DNA from: Planctomycetaceae bacterium
GTDB taxonomy: Bacteria; Planctomycetota; Planctomycetia; Planctomycetales; Planctomycetaceae
Direction: 5' to 3'
DNA: 64,000 nt
Assembly (NCBI GenBank): GCA_029259815.1
Contig: JAJDEJ010000210.1
Span: forward strand, 1-64,000
In this document: one piece after another, positions 1 through 10,346 of the stretch
Layout of the letters: each line of letters opens with the position of its first letter
Position numbering within the stretch: the first letter of the stretch is position 1
Position numbers and translations under genes: made by a program
Notes under the pieces: generated by a model
The model's database searches: none
Told to the model about the DNA's origin: nothing
What the model saw: only the letters and a program-made list of their open reading frames with translations

Positions 1-16
1 GGACACACACTCCGTA

Positions 17-105
17 GGACGGACTTCCAAGTCCGTCCAGACATACCTTCAAAACGGTGATGACGAGCAAGGGACCAAGGAATGGACGGATTTGGAAATC
101 CGTCC
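17..105. repeat. Two tandem 22-nt palindromes (REP-like)
   Basis: Two near-identical palindromes lie at 17-38 and 84-105. Each has 10-bp perfect arms around a 2-nt centre: GGACGGACTT/AAGTCCGTCC, then GGACGGATTT/AAATCCGTCC. The outer flanks (GTA before the first, TAC after the second) extend the symmetry, so the pair can also fold as one larger inverted repeat. No gene is visible inside. It resembles a REP/BIME unit; whether it recurs elsewhere in the genome cannot be seen here. Confidence 0.7.
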
Positions 106-156
106 TACGAAAAACTGACACGCTCGGAGCGTGATGGCGACTTTGACGGAAATAGA

Positions 157-193
157 AACACCCCACTCACCGTATGACGGTCAGCGGGGTGTT
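157..193 (-). terminator. Hairpin downstream of the secreted Cys-patch protein gene
   Basis: An 8-bp perfect stem (AACACCCC/GGGGTGTT) encloses an inner ACCGT/ACGGT stem. It starts 24 bp beyond the stop codon of the minus-strand gene at 217-813. Reading minus, the stem is followed by TTCTATTTC, so the U-tract is imperfect. It is a plausible intrinsic terminator. Confidence 0.5.
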
Positions 194-216
194 GGGGAGC
201 AATGTCGTAACGTCGG

Positions 217-813
217 TTACGGGCTGATGAGCTTGTCGATCTTCTTGTCGAGGTCGTCCAAGTCCTTCTGGTTGATGCCCGCGAGGACGGCTGCGGTCAC
301 TGCGGCACCAAGTGTCACCAGGGTGATGACATCGAGTCCGAAGAATGCACCGCCGCCATCGCATTCGCAGTAGCCATCAGGGCAGCCGTTGGGACAGGAC
401 TGTCCACGCACGACTTGTCCGACGACAAAGATGGCCCGAGTTTTGGCGGAGGGCGGAGCAGTCTCTGCCGACCAGACACGCACCGGAGCCCCGTGGTTGC
501 CCACGACGACCTGATACATGCCGGCTTTGAGTTGCGGCACTTCGAAGGTGCCTTTGTCATTGGTGGTGGTGCGGGTGAGGACTTTGTCACCCTGAAGAAT
601 GGTGACGGCCGCACCGTCAACCAGTTTGCCGTTGGGGGTGTAGACACTCCCCTTCAGCGCCCCGGAAGGTGCAAGGGCAACGTCAGCCGCTTTGATCTGC
701 GGTGTCTGTCTCTTAGCCGGCGTACCGTCAGCCTGGACGGCGCTCGGCGGCAAAAGCAGACCACAGCAGGCCAGCACGACGGCGGCGCCCTGCCAGTGGC
801 GAAGTCTCATCAT
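217..813 (-). CDS. Secreted/anchored protein with carboxypeptidase-regulatory-like domain
   Basis: A 198-residue protein of unknown function. Residues 1-28 form a Sec signal peptide (hydrophobic AAVVLACCGLLLPP, then AVQA|DG). Residues 51-106 look like a carboxypeptidase-regulatory/Cna-B-like beta-sandwich (GALKGSVYTPNGKLVDGAAV...GTFEVPQLKAGMYQVVV), a fold often used for surface binding. Residues 140-151 hold a Cys patch (CPNGCPDGYCEC), residues 158-180 form a probable C-terminal membrane helix, and the end is charged. The start at 813 was chosen over an upstream in-frame ATG at 831 because AAGGA lies 7 nt before 813 and the signal peptide then begins properly. It stands alone, divergent from the lipoprotein gene at 1445. 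It is likely exported and anchored by its C-terminus; the role is unknown. Confidence 0.75.
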   Translation of the reverse strand: MMRLRHWQGAAVVLACCGLLLPPSAVQADGTPAKRQTPQIKAADVALAPSGALKGSVYTPNGKLVDGAAVTILQGDKVLTRTTTNDKGTFEVPQLKAGMYQVVVGNHGAPVRVWSAETAPPSAKTRAIFVVGQVVRGQSCPNGCPDGYCECDGGGAFFGLDVITLVTLGAAVTAAVLAGINQKDLDDLDKKIDKLISP

Positions 814-1444
814 GAGGGAATCCTTTCTCATCACATCGAGCAGCCGGACAGGGGGCAACAGGGGAGCGACACCGGCTGGCTGCCGATCCCCAACATGAAG
901 GCACGACGACACGCTGCCGCGCGGACCTTCCTTCTGGCAGAGCAAGCGTGACTCGGGAGGCCCGATAGCGCCGCCGTTGCTCGACCGTTCAAATCGGAAA
1001 TGATCACCAAGACACCCACGCTCAATACAAGCGTAGACGCCGGGTGAAAACGACTCTGAAATTGGTGGAATGGTTTGTCGTCCGAAGTCTCGTGAGGGGG
1101 CTCACGATTCGGTCACGCATCGACGCGATCCCGAGGCGGGAGTTCAGACGAAGTGAGTGTTGTGAAAATGAGTTTCTCGAGAGAGGGGCGGAACTATATC
1201 CGTCACCGGGGATCGGTCAATGCGGTGAGAGGAATTCGGGGAATTATCATCCAGCAACGGCACAACGTGCCGAAATTGAGGCAAAAGCAGGCTTGTTGAG
1301 GCAAGACCTGCCGGAAGACCACCGGCCCCAGCGAGTAGCCAGCGATGCCACCGTCCTGCTGTCGGCGTCTCGACAGTCAGCAGATCGGCACCTATAGTTC
1401 AGGAAACATTCTCATCTCGTTTCAACCTCCCTTTGGTCTTACGC
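814..1444. other. Divergent intergenic region, no convincing gene
   Basis: This 631-bp gap separates two divergent genes and must hold both promoters. An open frame at 1044-1397 has no recognisable motif, signal peptide or ribosome-binding site and is treated as chance. Two short hairpins are visible: CGTGAG/CTCACG at 1091-1106 and GGCAC/GTGCC at 1259-1271. No clear sigma-70 promoter was recognised. Confidence 0.5.
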
Positions 1445-3700
1445 ATGGTCGACTCACATTTGATGCCGCGGCTGATGGTTGCGGCTCTGCTTCTCAGCCT
1501 CTCTGCCTGCTCTGACGATCCTGTGGACCGAGGCGGATCTGTGAATACACCGAATTCCGGCTTTGAATCCGTCGCCACACCTGATGCGACGCCTCCTTCC
1601 GGTGATACGACCGATCAGAGTCTCGTGGAGGCACCGGACCATTCGCTCCAGTCCGCGACCACTGATCCAGCGACTGGCATCGAGATTGTCCCTCAATCGG
1701 ACGAGCCTGTCGCTGAGGTGCGGACGTCATCTGAGGGGCGATGGGAAATGGTACTCCACATGTTCGAGTCGGAACTCATTGGGTTGCTCGTCGACATCGA
1801 GAAGACAGATGGCGGCTACCAGATTGAAACCGTGGGCGACTCCCCATCGAACTGGACGCTGAGCGAGTCGAACATCACGGACGACGAAGTTCATTTGAAG
1901 ATTACCGATCCTCGAGACATTGAGATCGACTTTCGAGGTCGGTTGGAGGACGGAGTCATTCGGGGCAATATCGCGTTCTCCGCAGAAGGACTGGATCTCG
2001 CTTCCCTGCGTCCCACCACAAAAGAGACGCTCACTGCCGAGACCTCTCGCGAACCGGCATCCGGGCTCGAACAAATTGCAGAACTGAAATCCGATGAAAA
2101 TCTGCTGACGAACATGCGTGACATCGCGCAGAACCTGGGAGATGCACCGCTCGCCTACGCACTCTACGTGCGAATTTTCAACATCGTGCGTAACCAACCC
2201 CCCAACGACTGGGACTACCCGGCCTTGGTTGACGAATACGTTGCAGCGGGTGAGGGATGGGGAGAGCGTGTGCAGGCACGCGTCAACCTTGACGTCGGTT
2301 ACACGCTTGCGATCATCGAGAGGGCCCCTGAACTCGCCCATCAGCACCTCGACATGGCTGCGGAAGAACTCGGAGACATCGAGTCTGAGGGACTGGCATC
2401 TCGTATGGCACTCTCGCGTGGCCTTCTGCTTATCAACAGTGAGTCTGAAGAGGACCAGCAGGCTGGATACGCTCTGTTAGAACAAGTCAAAGAGAAAGAC
2501 CCGTTCAATCTCGTCAGCGTCGTGAAGATGGCGGCCTACCAGGAGGCTCAAGGAAACAATGAGGAAGCACTCGCACTCTACGCCAGCCTGACAACAGTCC
2601 CAGGCATCCGGGGGGACATCAGCAAGATCGCCAATTTGTGGAAAGAGCTTGGTCGCGATCCTCAAGAGTTGGACGCTTATCTTGATGAGGTCTATCAGAA
2701 GGCCATCTATCACTTCGCGGAGACTGACGGATCTTCCGAACCTGCGGCTGACAATCAGCAGGTCGTCTTGGGGGAGTTGTTCACCGGTGCCGCTTGCCCG
2801 CCGTGTGTTGCAGCCGACATCGCAACAGGTGGACTGGAATTGGCATACCCCTCATCGAAGTTTGTCATGTTGCGGTATCACGAACACGTTCCGGCTCCCG
2901 ACCCGATGACGATTGCCGACGGTGAGGCACGGCTGCTTTTCTATGAAGCTCGCGGCACGCCCAGCCTGTACATCAACGGCACGGGAGTCCAGGGCGTTGG
3001 AGGCAACGTTTTCAATGCCGCGCCCCTCTACAAACAACTGCGGACCCTCATCGACCCTCTGACAGAACAAACAACGGACCTCTCAATCAACCTGACAGCC
3101 GAGGGCAACGGTGACACCCTGCATGTCGGGGCGACAGTCGATGGTGCTGAAGAATATCCCGAGTCGTGGCGCTTGCGACTTTGTCTGGTCGAAGAGGCGG
3201 TGAGTTTCCCGGCGCCAAACGGCATCCGGATTCATGAGATGCTCGTTCGCTACATGCCCGGTGGGGCAGAGGGCATCCTTCCGCGGGAGGATGGATTCGC
3301 CTTTGAGGCCGACATCACCGCAGCTGAGATCCATCAGACACTTCAAGCCACCATTGATACCGCCCAGGAACGATACAATGTTGACTTGCCTCAGGTCCCC
3401 AATCAACTTGACTCACTGCATTTCGTCGCATTCGTGCAGGACGACCTGTCTCTGGAAGTCAAGCAGGCAGCCAGTATTCCGATCATCGGATTCGATGCCG
3501 GACCACCTGCCGCAGAGGAGGCTTTCGAAGAAACGGAGACGGATGAGGATGCCTCATTAGAGACTCCGACCGCCAAGCAAGACACAGATTCAACGGAAGC
3601 CCCGGAACCATCTGACCCAGAACCATCTGATTCGGAGCCATCTGATTCGTCCCCATCATCGACCGAGGCCAATCCGCCAACCGAGGAAGCTGACCAGTAG
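1445..3700 (+). CDS. Lipoprotein with helical repeats and a thioredoxin-like CPPC domain
   Basis: A 751-residue protein. The N-terminus is a lipoprotein signal with lipobox LSLSAC (lipidated Cys22). Residues 30-90 are a Ser/Thr/Pro/Asp-rich linker. Residues roughly 210-420 look helical and TPR-like (for example QHLDMAAEELGDIESEG, and NNEEALALYASL). A thioredoxin-like segment has CPPC at residues 451-454, after GELFTGAA and before a TPSLYINGTG strand-turn. The following beta-rich region resembles the Omp28-type C-terminal domain. The tail is acidic with PEPSD-type tandem repeats. Family knowledge suggests a periplasmic or envelope thiol-disulfide role, but the redox partner is unknown. The ATG at 1445 was chosen; 1463 is also possible (Cys16), and neither has a clear Shine-Dalgarno sequence. 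It appears monocistronic. Confidence 0.75.
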   Translation: MVDSHLMPRLMVAALLLSLSACSDDPVDRGGSVNTPNSGFESVATPDATPPSGDTTDQSLVEAPDHSLQSATTDPATGIEIVPQSDEPVAEVRTSSEGRWEMVLHMFESELIGLLVDIEKTDGGYQIETVGDSPSNWTLSESNITDDEVHLKITDPRDIEIDFRGRLEDGVIRGNIAFSAEGLDLASLRPTTKETLTAETSREPASGLEQIAELKSDENLLTNMRDIAQNLGDAPLAYALYVRIFNIVRNQPPNDWDYPALVDEYVAAGEGWGERVQARVNLDVGYTLAIIERAPELAHQHLDMAAEELGDIESEGLASRMALSRGLLLINSESEEDQQAGYALLEQVKEKDPFNLVSVVKMAAYQEAQGNNEEALALYASLTTVPGIRGDISKIANLWKELGRDPQELDAYLDEVYQKAIYHFAETDGSSEPAADNQQVVLGELFTGAACPPCVAADIATGGLELAYPSSKFVMLRYHEHVPAPDPMTIADGEARLLFYEARGTPSLYINGTGVQGVGGNVFNAAPLYKQLRTLIDPLTEQTTDLSINLTAEGNGDTLHVGATVDGAEEYPESWRLRLCLVEEAVSFPAPNGIRIHEMLVRYMPGGAEGILPREDGFAFEADITAAEIHQTLQATIDTAQERYNVDLPQVPNQLDSLHFVAFVQDDLSLEVKQAASIPIIGFDAGPPAAEEAFEETETDEDASLETPTAKQDTDSTEAPEPSDPEPSDSEPSDSSPSSTEANPPTEEADQ

Positions 3701-4003
3701 GATCGCTCTGGATCGCTGCTACCCCAGGCGCACCGGGGCCATGCCGACTCTCGCTTTTGATGATCTTGGCTCGAACGTCCAGTTTTCCCTCCGGTTCCGA
3801 TGATCAGAGGTTTAACGGTTTTCTCGACCGAATACTTGCGTTGCACTTCGAAAGTGCTTAGTGTACAGAGTTATCTCTCTTGCTTCTCAATTCTTAACCG
3901 TGAAATCATCCCTCCCATTTTGATGGGGCGGGGCGGAGGTGACTCATCTACTGAGTTCAACACGAACTCGTCGTCGGTCTGTCCTTTTTTGAAGGAGATC
4001 TGT
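3701..4003. other. Intergenic region upstream of pseudopilin gene
   Basis: No gene is supported here. A 15-nt palindrome (GCACTT-CGA-AAGTGC) lies at 3843-3857, overlapping a poor -35/-10 candidate (TTGCAC at 3841, TACAGA at 3864, 17-bp spacing). A long leader of over 130 nt would then precede the pseudopilin start. Confidence 0.35.
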
Positions 4004-5143
4004 ATGTCACGTCTTCAACGTCGGAATCGGGGTTTCACCCTGATTGAACTCTTGGTGGTTATTGCGATCATTGCGATCCTGATCGCCCTGCTTCTACCGG
4101 CCGTTCAGCAGGCTCGCGAAGCGGCTCGTCGTACTCAGTGTCGTAATAATCTGAAGCAAATCGGGTTGGCTTTGCACAACTATCATGATGTGTTTTTGTC
4201 CTTCCCACAGGCATTCAATGTCGACGCCGAAGTCGCCGGAGCGATTAACGGGACTCCCAACATGTCCTGCTGGAGCTTGTCGATCTTGCCATACATTGAT
4301 CAGGGAAATCTCTACAATCAAATTACGACAAGTGGAGGTGGGCTTACGGTTGTTGGTGGCACGACGAACACTCAGGCCAAGCCAACGATTTCCGGCTTCC
4401 TCTGTCCCTCCGTACCGCGTTCCGGCGGTAATTCATTCACGACAGGATTTGCGGCTGGACAAATAATTCCGGTTGCAGGCTTTCCTTCTGGTGCAGACCT
4501 TTTTCTGGACGCTGCCCCATTGGACTATATCTCGTTCCGTGGAATTGGTGACGACATTGGAACAGCTGTCAGCGGCAACACATCCATCAACCATCCAGCG
4601 AACCGAGGTGTGCTGTTTGGCGGTGCTCTGGTGGTCAACGGCGGTTCGGGCTTCGCCGGCATGTTCACGGGCAACCAACAGACGGGTACGAAAAACCGAA
4701 TTGGTGAAGTCACCGATGGGACCTCAAACACGATCATGATCTCCGAGCACGCTCTTCGCGAAGTTGTGCATCGGGGGGGGAAACCGTCGACAGTTCACGA
4801 CGAAATCGGCGTGAATGCTCCCTCTTATAATCCCAATTCATGGGGACTCTTCGGTGCCGGCTCCTCTTCGGTTTTGGGTGTTCCGTTCGGCGGTCCGGAC
4901 GATGCTCTGCCCCCAGGAGCCGCTGCCGCCACAGACTTCGACTTTGGCGGATCCTGTACTGTCAACTGCACCAATGGGGTTGACCAGGGCTATGACGTCG
5001 CTGGGCCGTACTCATTCCACGAAGGGATTGCATTGGTACTCAATGCGGATGGTTCAGTGACAGGTGTCAGTGAGAATATCGACCTCGTCGTCTTCGGCAG
5101 TCGAGTAACGCGTGCGGGTGGAGAGGTCTCCTCGGCCCCGTAA
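4004..5143 (+). CDS. DUF1559 H-X9-DG type IV pilin-like protein
   Basis: A 379-residue pseudopilin-like surface protein of the large planctomycete DUF1559 family. Near the N-terminus is a class III prepilin signal ([20 protein letters not shown]): cleavage after the Gly, methylation of the Phe, Glu5 of the mature protein present. The usual [20 protein letters not shown] helix follows. Near the C-terminus is the family's H-X9-DG signature, [12 protein letters not shown], at about residues 343-354. The middle is Gly/Asn/Thr-rich. Start at 4004 chosen because GAAGGAG precedes it by 7 nt; an upstream extension in frame adds no signal-like sequence. Known of the family: exported through type II secretion/type IV pilus machinery. 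Many paralogues per genome are usual, so the specific role is unknown. A small lipoprotein gene follows, a common arrangement. Confidence 0.93.
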   Translation: MSRLQRRNRGFTLIELLVVIAIIAILIALLLPAVQQAREAARRTQCRNNLKQIGLALHNYHDVFLSFPQAFNVDAEVAGAINGTPNMSCWSLSILPYIDQGNLYNQITTSGGGLTVVGGTTNTQAKPTISGFLCPSVPRSGGNSFTTGFAAGQIIPVAGFPSGADLFLDAAPLDYISFRGIGDDIGTAVSGNTSINHPANRGVLFGGALVVNGGSGFAGMFTGNQQTGTKNRIGEVTDGTSNTIMISEHALREVVHRGGKPSTVHDEIGVNAPSYNPNSWGLFGAGSSSVLGVPFGGPDDALPPGAAAATDFDFGGSCTVNCTNGVDQGYDVAGPYSFHEGIALVLNADGSVTGVSENIDLVVFGSRVTRAGGEVSSAP

Positions 5144-5178
5144 TCGGTATCCGGGGGAAGAGGATCGTCTAATGTTCT

Positions 5179-5218
5179 GTGAGCCAGCTGTCGTGGTACG
5201 CCGGCTGGCTCACTTTCT
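5179..5218 (+). terminator. Terminator after DUF1559 gene
   Basis: A perfect 10-bp stem (GTGAGCCAGC at 5179-5188 with GCTGGCTCAC at 5204-5213) is followed by TTTCTT. It starts 35 bp past the stop codon, so the next lipoprotein gene may be expressed by read-through or from its own promoter. Confidence 0.7.
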
Positions 5219-5244
5219 TGGGTCTTCGATAGGGATTTTGTGCG

Positions 5245-5745
5245 GTGAAACACAAGTCGACCTCCATGTTCGGTGACCAATACCCAAGCAGGGACCGCGT
5301 TGCGAGCCAATCACGATTGTCTTGTGGGCTGCTGGCGGTGTTGTGTTTGACCGCCGCTGGCTGTGGCTCGGACGGGCCAAAGCCGGTGAATCCAGTCGAA
5401 GTTATACCGGTCACTGGAACCATTCATGTCGACGGCATGCCGACACGAGGCGTCAAGGTGCGACTGGCTCCCAATCCCATGCCTGCGGACGGACGAAGGC
5501 CGCTTCCCACGATCGGCAGGACAGACGACGAGGGGAAGTTTGCGCTGACGACCTACTATCAAGATGATGGAGCCCCGATTGGGGAATTTCATCTGTTGTT
5601 CGAATGGGACCAAAATCCCTCGGGAGCAGCCCGCGACTTTTTTCAGGGAAAGTATTCGGTCCCCGCTAATTCTCAGCACACATTGAGCGTCAAAGGTGAC
5701 GAAGAGCCGATTGACTTGGGACTCATTGAGCTCGAAGGTCCGTAG
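5245..5745 (+). CDS. Small transthyretin-like lipoprotein
   Basis: A 166-residue lipoprotein. The lipobox LTAAGC places the lipidated Cys at residue 40 when the GTG at 5245 is used. The mature part is one beta-sandwich resembling the transthyretin-like/carboxypeptidase-regulatory fold found downstream of DUF1559 pseudopilins: PVTGTIHVDGMPTRGVKVRL, then GRTDDEGKFALTTYYQDDGAP and IGEFHLLFEW. No catalytic residues are apparent. It is likely an envelope or pseudopilus-associated accessory protein, a role inferred only from the recurrent pairing with DUF1559 genes. The N-terminal region before the hydrophobic stretch is unusually long (about 25 residues), so the true start could be an internal codon. 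Confidence 0.8.
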   Translation: MKHKSTSMFGDQYPSRDRVASQSRLSCGLLAVLCLTAAGCGSDGPKPVNPVEVIPVTGTIHVDGMPTRGVKVRLAPNPMPADGRRPLPTIGRTDDEGKFALTTYYQDDGAPIGEFHLLFEWDQNPSGAARDFFQGKYSVPANSQHTLSVKGDEEPIDLGLIELEGP

Positions 5746-5880
5746 ATTCGTGTGAGACGAATCTCTCCAGGAGAACTCGCTCAAACTCTCGACGAGACCC
5801 AGTTGTCTCGCTGCGGTCTCCGAGCGGACAGCCGCTAATCGCAAGCTCACACGTCAGCTTGCCATTTGAATTTCGTCTCG

Positions 5881-5916
5881 ACGGTCCGGCGATAGGGATC
5901 GCCAGGCCGTTTTTTA
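5881..5916 (+). terminator. Intrinsic terminator after lipoprotein gene
   Basis: A 13-bp stem with one mismatch and one G-U pair (ACGGTCCGGCGAT/ATCGCCAGGCCGT, loop AGGG) is followed by six T residues. It lies about 135 bp beyond the stop codon and isolates ilvD from the upstream genes. Confidence 0.8.
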
Positions 5917-6030
5917 GATTCTCTCTCGCACTCGGGCATTCGCTCGTGACTCGATTCCGCTCAGCTCGGTGGTCGATAGAATGGGCTCATTGAGATCCTC
6001 CCGAAACCCTCGACAACGTAAGCACGACTC

Positions 6031-7734
<1,704 letters not shown>

Positions 7735-7818
7735 ATTGATTTCTTCGGTCACCAACCATGCATAAAGTATGCCGTTTCATTGTGACAGTATTGTATAATC
7801 GATGGATAGAGATAGTGG

Positions 7819-8121
7819 ATGTCCGAACCCGAAGTGTCTTGGGTCGATCCTGCGAAACTCTATATCCCTTCATCCAGATGTGAAGGAGCGGATCCGGGCA
7901 AGTTAGTACGACAGATCAGCAGGTACGGCAATGAGATTGTCGAAATGCCTCCCCTTTGGGTGCATTCAATTCAGCAAGGGAAACTCCTGATTTCCGATGG
8001 TGTCACCCGGGCAACACGTGCTGCAAAACTCTGTCCTGGTGAACTCGTTCCAGCAATCGACATCGGCTACCTGAACATCAATCCCAAGCGGTACTCGACA
8101 ATCGAGGGAAAACGGCTATGA
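7819..8121 (+). CDS. Small ParB-N-like/hypothetical protein, first of an overlapping pair
   Basis: A 100-residue cytoplasmic protein of unknown function. The visible pattern (YIPSSRCEGADPGKLVRQIS, PPLWVHSI, KLLISDGVTRATRAAKL, LVPAIDIGYL) resembles the ParB/sulfiredoxin N-terminal fold: a 'ranked set of positions, then a value, then a DGxTR loop'. The resemblance is by eye only, and no DNA-binding part follows. Its stop overlaps the next start by 4 nt (ATGA), so the two are probably translated together. Base and codon use is less GC-skewed than in ilvD upstream, hinting at recent arrival. No signal peptide. It could belong to a toxin/immunity or effector accessory pair, but nothing here proves it. 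Confidence 0.7.
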   Translation: MSEPEVSWVDPAKLYIPSSRCEGADPGKLVRQISRYGNEIVEMPPLWVHSIQQGKLLISDGVTRATRAAKLCPGELVPAIDIGYLNINPKRYSTIEGKRL

Positions 8122-8342
8122 AGCCAAATGACTGGAGCGAGTTGATCCAATTGCTGGGTGAATTGCACGAAGTGGCACCGAACTATCGTCTGGGGCAGCT
8201 GATTTGCAACTTGGCAATGCTTGTCGATGAGCCGGACACCGTCTCTGTCTGGGATGTCGAGGATGACGATCTCTTGGAGTCCGCCAGACGATTCTTAGGA
8301 AATCTCCGTAAGAATGCCGTCAGCGCATCGACGACACCCTGA
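8118..8342 (+). CDS. Small hypothetical protein, second of an overlapping pair
   Basis: A 74-residue, mostly helical acidic protein of unknown function (DWSELIQLLGELHEVAPNYR, LGQLICNLAMLVDEPDT, VWDVEDDDLLESARRFLGN). The VWDVEDDDLL motif looks conserved in character, but no family could be named. It overlaps the preceding gene by 4 nt (ATGA), which argues for translational coupling and a shared role. No signal peptide or membrane helix. The pair sits exactly between intact ilvD and a relic of an ilvD 3' end, as if inserted next to or within a duplication. Confidence 0.68.
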   Translation: MKPNDWSELIQLLGELHEVAPNYRLGQLICNLAMLVDEPDTVSVWDVEDDDLLESARRFLGNLRKNAVSASTTP

Positions 8343-8497
8343 TGAGGTAGCCGTATCGCAGATGCCCAGGACTGCTCGCCATGCCAGGCCAAACTCGCGA
8401 AGATGACGAACGCCTCGCCGCCGCTCGACGTCAGCTGGCAAGTTCGAAGGAGTCGGCAGCAGCGGGCTGAGTCTCTGTCGAATCGAGTCTCCCATGA

Positions 8498-8569
8498 ACT
8501 CGCGGCACCCTCAACCAGGACATCAGGATCGTGAGGACCGCGAGCGAGGGCTGCGTGATGGATGAGTAG
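8498..8569 (+). pseudogene. Relic of an ilvD 3' end (last 23 codons plus stop)
   Basis: Reading in frame from 8498, the translation ends TRGTLNQDIRIVRTASEGCV followed by MDE and a TAG stop. The ilvD gene ends [20 protein letters not shown], then TDE and a TGA stop. Sixteen of 23 residues match, with no gap. Upstream similarity fades; a possible remnant of the helix before it (DDERLAAARRQLA in another frame near 8400-8440) suggests frameshifts. There is no intact enzyme here. It is best explained as the remains of a partial duplication, or of a second ilvD replaced by the two small genes. Confidence 0.75.
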
Positions 8570-9010
8570 TTGACACACACTCAAAGAAACGAAGGGTGGC
8601 TTCTATGAAGGCCCGTTGCTTGTCAAGTGTTGGTCATTGCGATTGCTGAGAGTGGTGAGCCGAACTGGGGAGCCCAGTCTTCTCTGCGAGCGTTCGGCAC
8701 AAAGGCCGTTGCCCAGGGGGGTGTTTCGAAAGGAAGATGTCCCGTCTGGGATCGAGCGATAGCGAGCCCCCTGTGCTTGGGGCTCGTGTCGGAGAAGGAG
8801 TTCCGGATAATCGTTCAGAAAGATTGCGTGATTTGGCTTCCGAGTCCGACTTGATGTATGAGACATCAGAATTGTCCATTGGTCCCTCTCAAGTCATCCG
8901 ACTGAAGTGGTATCGGGGAGGTGTGTGCTGCTTTCGCGACACGCGCCTCCAGGACTGGACAATTGAGCGACGTTGACCGTTCACATTATTCTCATTTGCG
9001 AGTACCTACC
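8570..9010. other. Intergenic region with one strong hairpin
   Basis: No gene is supported; open frames here lack any motif. An 8-bp perfect stem (CGAGCCCC/GGGGCTCG, 8-nt loop) lies at 8763-8786 without a T-tract, so it is more likely a repeat unit than a terminator. The promoter of the WD40 gene must lie here but was not recognised. Confidence 0.4.
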
Positions 9011-10225
9011 ATGCGCGAGCGACGTTGTTTGACACTGTCCATTTTCGCAATCGTCTCCAGCAGCTTTTTCGGGGTGGGAATGGAGTCTTCTGCATTGAGT
9101 GCAGACCCTTCATCGAACGTCCAGATTGATTCCGTTGGTTCGACTGTGAAGTCGACCGACCCCTTGGAATTGAGCATGTGGGGCCACACAAACTATGTGA
9201 CCGGAGTTGCACTCTCGGAGGATGGGAACACAGCGATCACCGTGGGAGTTGATAAAAGCATTCGCATTTGGGACATCGCTGCGGGACGAGCGAAGCATGT
9301 GTTGAAGTCGACTCAAGAAAAGTGGGTACATGCTGTGGCGATTACGCCAGATGAAAAGGAGTTCATCACTGTCGAGCAAGCACGTGTGGCCGCTTACGAT
9401 ATTGCCACTGGAGAGGAAACCTGGAATTACGAAACCTCTGAAGAAGGTAACAGTGGGGCCGTCAGGTTTGATCGCGCAGGTCACTTTGCCTGCATCGGTT
9501 CGAGTTACGAGGTCAATCTCTGGGACAACTCTCGTCGACAGGACGCACCGCGTCGGATCATTCCACAGCGAGACCAGGATGGAGTCGTTTTATCGGCTTG
9601 CGCTTTGAGTCCGGATGGCAAACAGCTTGCACTCTCAACGAACATAGAATACGGGGCGAGTAGTCAGATTGAGTTATGGGATGTCGATGCCAATGAAATC
9701 CTGCGAACGATCATCCCGGAGAAGGGAAGCGTGAGGTACCTGAACTTTACAGCTGACGGTACAAGACTCCTGTCGAGCGGCCACAGCGTTACCCGTGGAT
9801 CAAATTATAGTCGCAACATCGCGTCACCAAACAACGAGGACTCACTGATCCTGTACGATGTCTCAACGGGAGACATCATTCGCAAGTTTGGATGCACAGT
9901 CCCTGTCAAAGACCGACCGTCTCAAAAAGTTCCCGTCGACGGCGTTGTTACTCCATCGATTGTTGCCGCTCCGCCGAGTCACACTCGCAACGTCTTTTGC
10001 ACATGTCTCTCTCCGGATGAAAAACGCCTCTTCACGGCGGAGCGTGATGGGATGATGCGTATCTACGACTTTGAGACCGGTGAGGTTCTCAAAGAGCTGC
10101 GGCGCCACACCGACGACGTGATGTCCCTCGCGATTTCCAGCGATGGTACACGACTTGTCTCAGTAAGCTTGGACATGGCGGTGATGGTGTGGGATCTGAC
10201 CGTCATCCCTGATCAAAGCGAGTGA
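9011..10225 (+). CDS. Secreted WD40-repeat protein
   Basis: A 404-residue protein with a Sec-type signal (MRERRCLTLSIFAIVSSSFF, processed near LSA|DPSS) and a WD40 propeller filling the rest. Recognisable blades include GHTNYVTGVALSEDG...SIRIWDI, HAVAITPDEKEF...AAYDIATGE, ACALSPDGKQLALS...IELWDVD, LSPDEKRLFTAERDG...RIYDFETGE and HTDDVMSLAISSDG...AVMVWDL. About seven blades would close the ring. WD40 propellers are binding scaffolds, so no catalytic function is implied. The ATG at 9011 was chosen because the signal peptide starts there; there is no clear Shine-Dalgarno sequence. It stands alone and converges on the metallophosphoesterase gene. Confidence 0.9.
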   Translation: MRERRCLTLSIFAIVSSSFFGVGMESSALSADPSSNVQIDSVGSTVKSTDPLELSMWGHTNYVTGVALSEDGNTAITVGVDKSIRIWDIAAGRAKHVLKSTQEKWVHAVAITPDEKEFITVEQARVAAYDIATGEETWNYETSEEGNSGAVRFDRAGHFACIGSSYEVNLWDNSRRQDAPRRIIPQRDQDGVVLSACALSPDGKQLALSTNIEYGASSQIELWDVDANEILRTIIPEKGSVRYLNFTADGTRLLSSGHSVTRGSNYSRNIASPNNEDSLILYDVSTGDIIRKFGCTVPVKDRPSQKVPVDGVVTPSIVAAPPSHTRNVFCTCLSPDEKRLFTAERDGMMRIYDFETGEVLKELRRHTDDVMSLAISSDGTRLVSVSLDMAVMVWDLTVIPDQSE

Positions 10226-10346
10226 TGTGCGGTAAGCATTCTCCAGACAGACTGATCCCGTTCCCAAGCCGACGACTCTGCTGGCGATCCGGCGTGAGGT
10301 GAGTCTGGTGCCCGTCCTTGGCGAGATGGCGTGCCACTGCATCAGT

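Noticed and set aside
1044-1397. Possible 117-residue gene upstream of the thioredoxin-like lipoprotein
   Set aside because: No Shine-Dalgarno sequence, signal peptide, domain or codon bias; it more likely covers divergent promoters.
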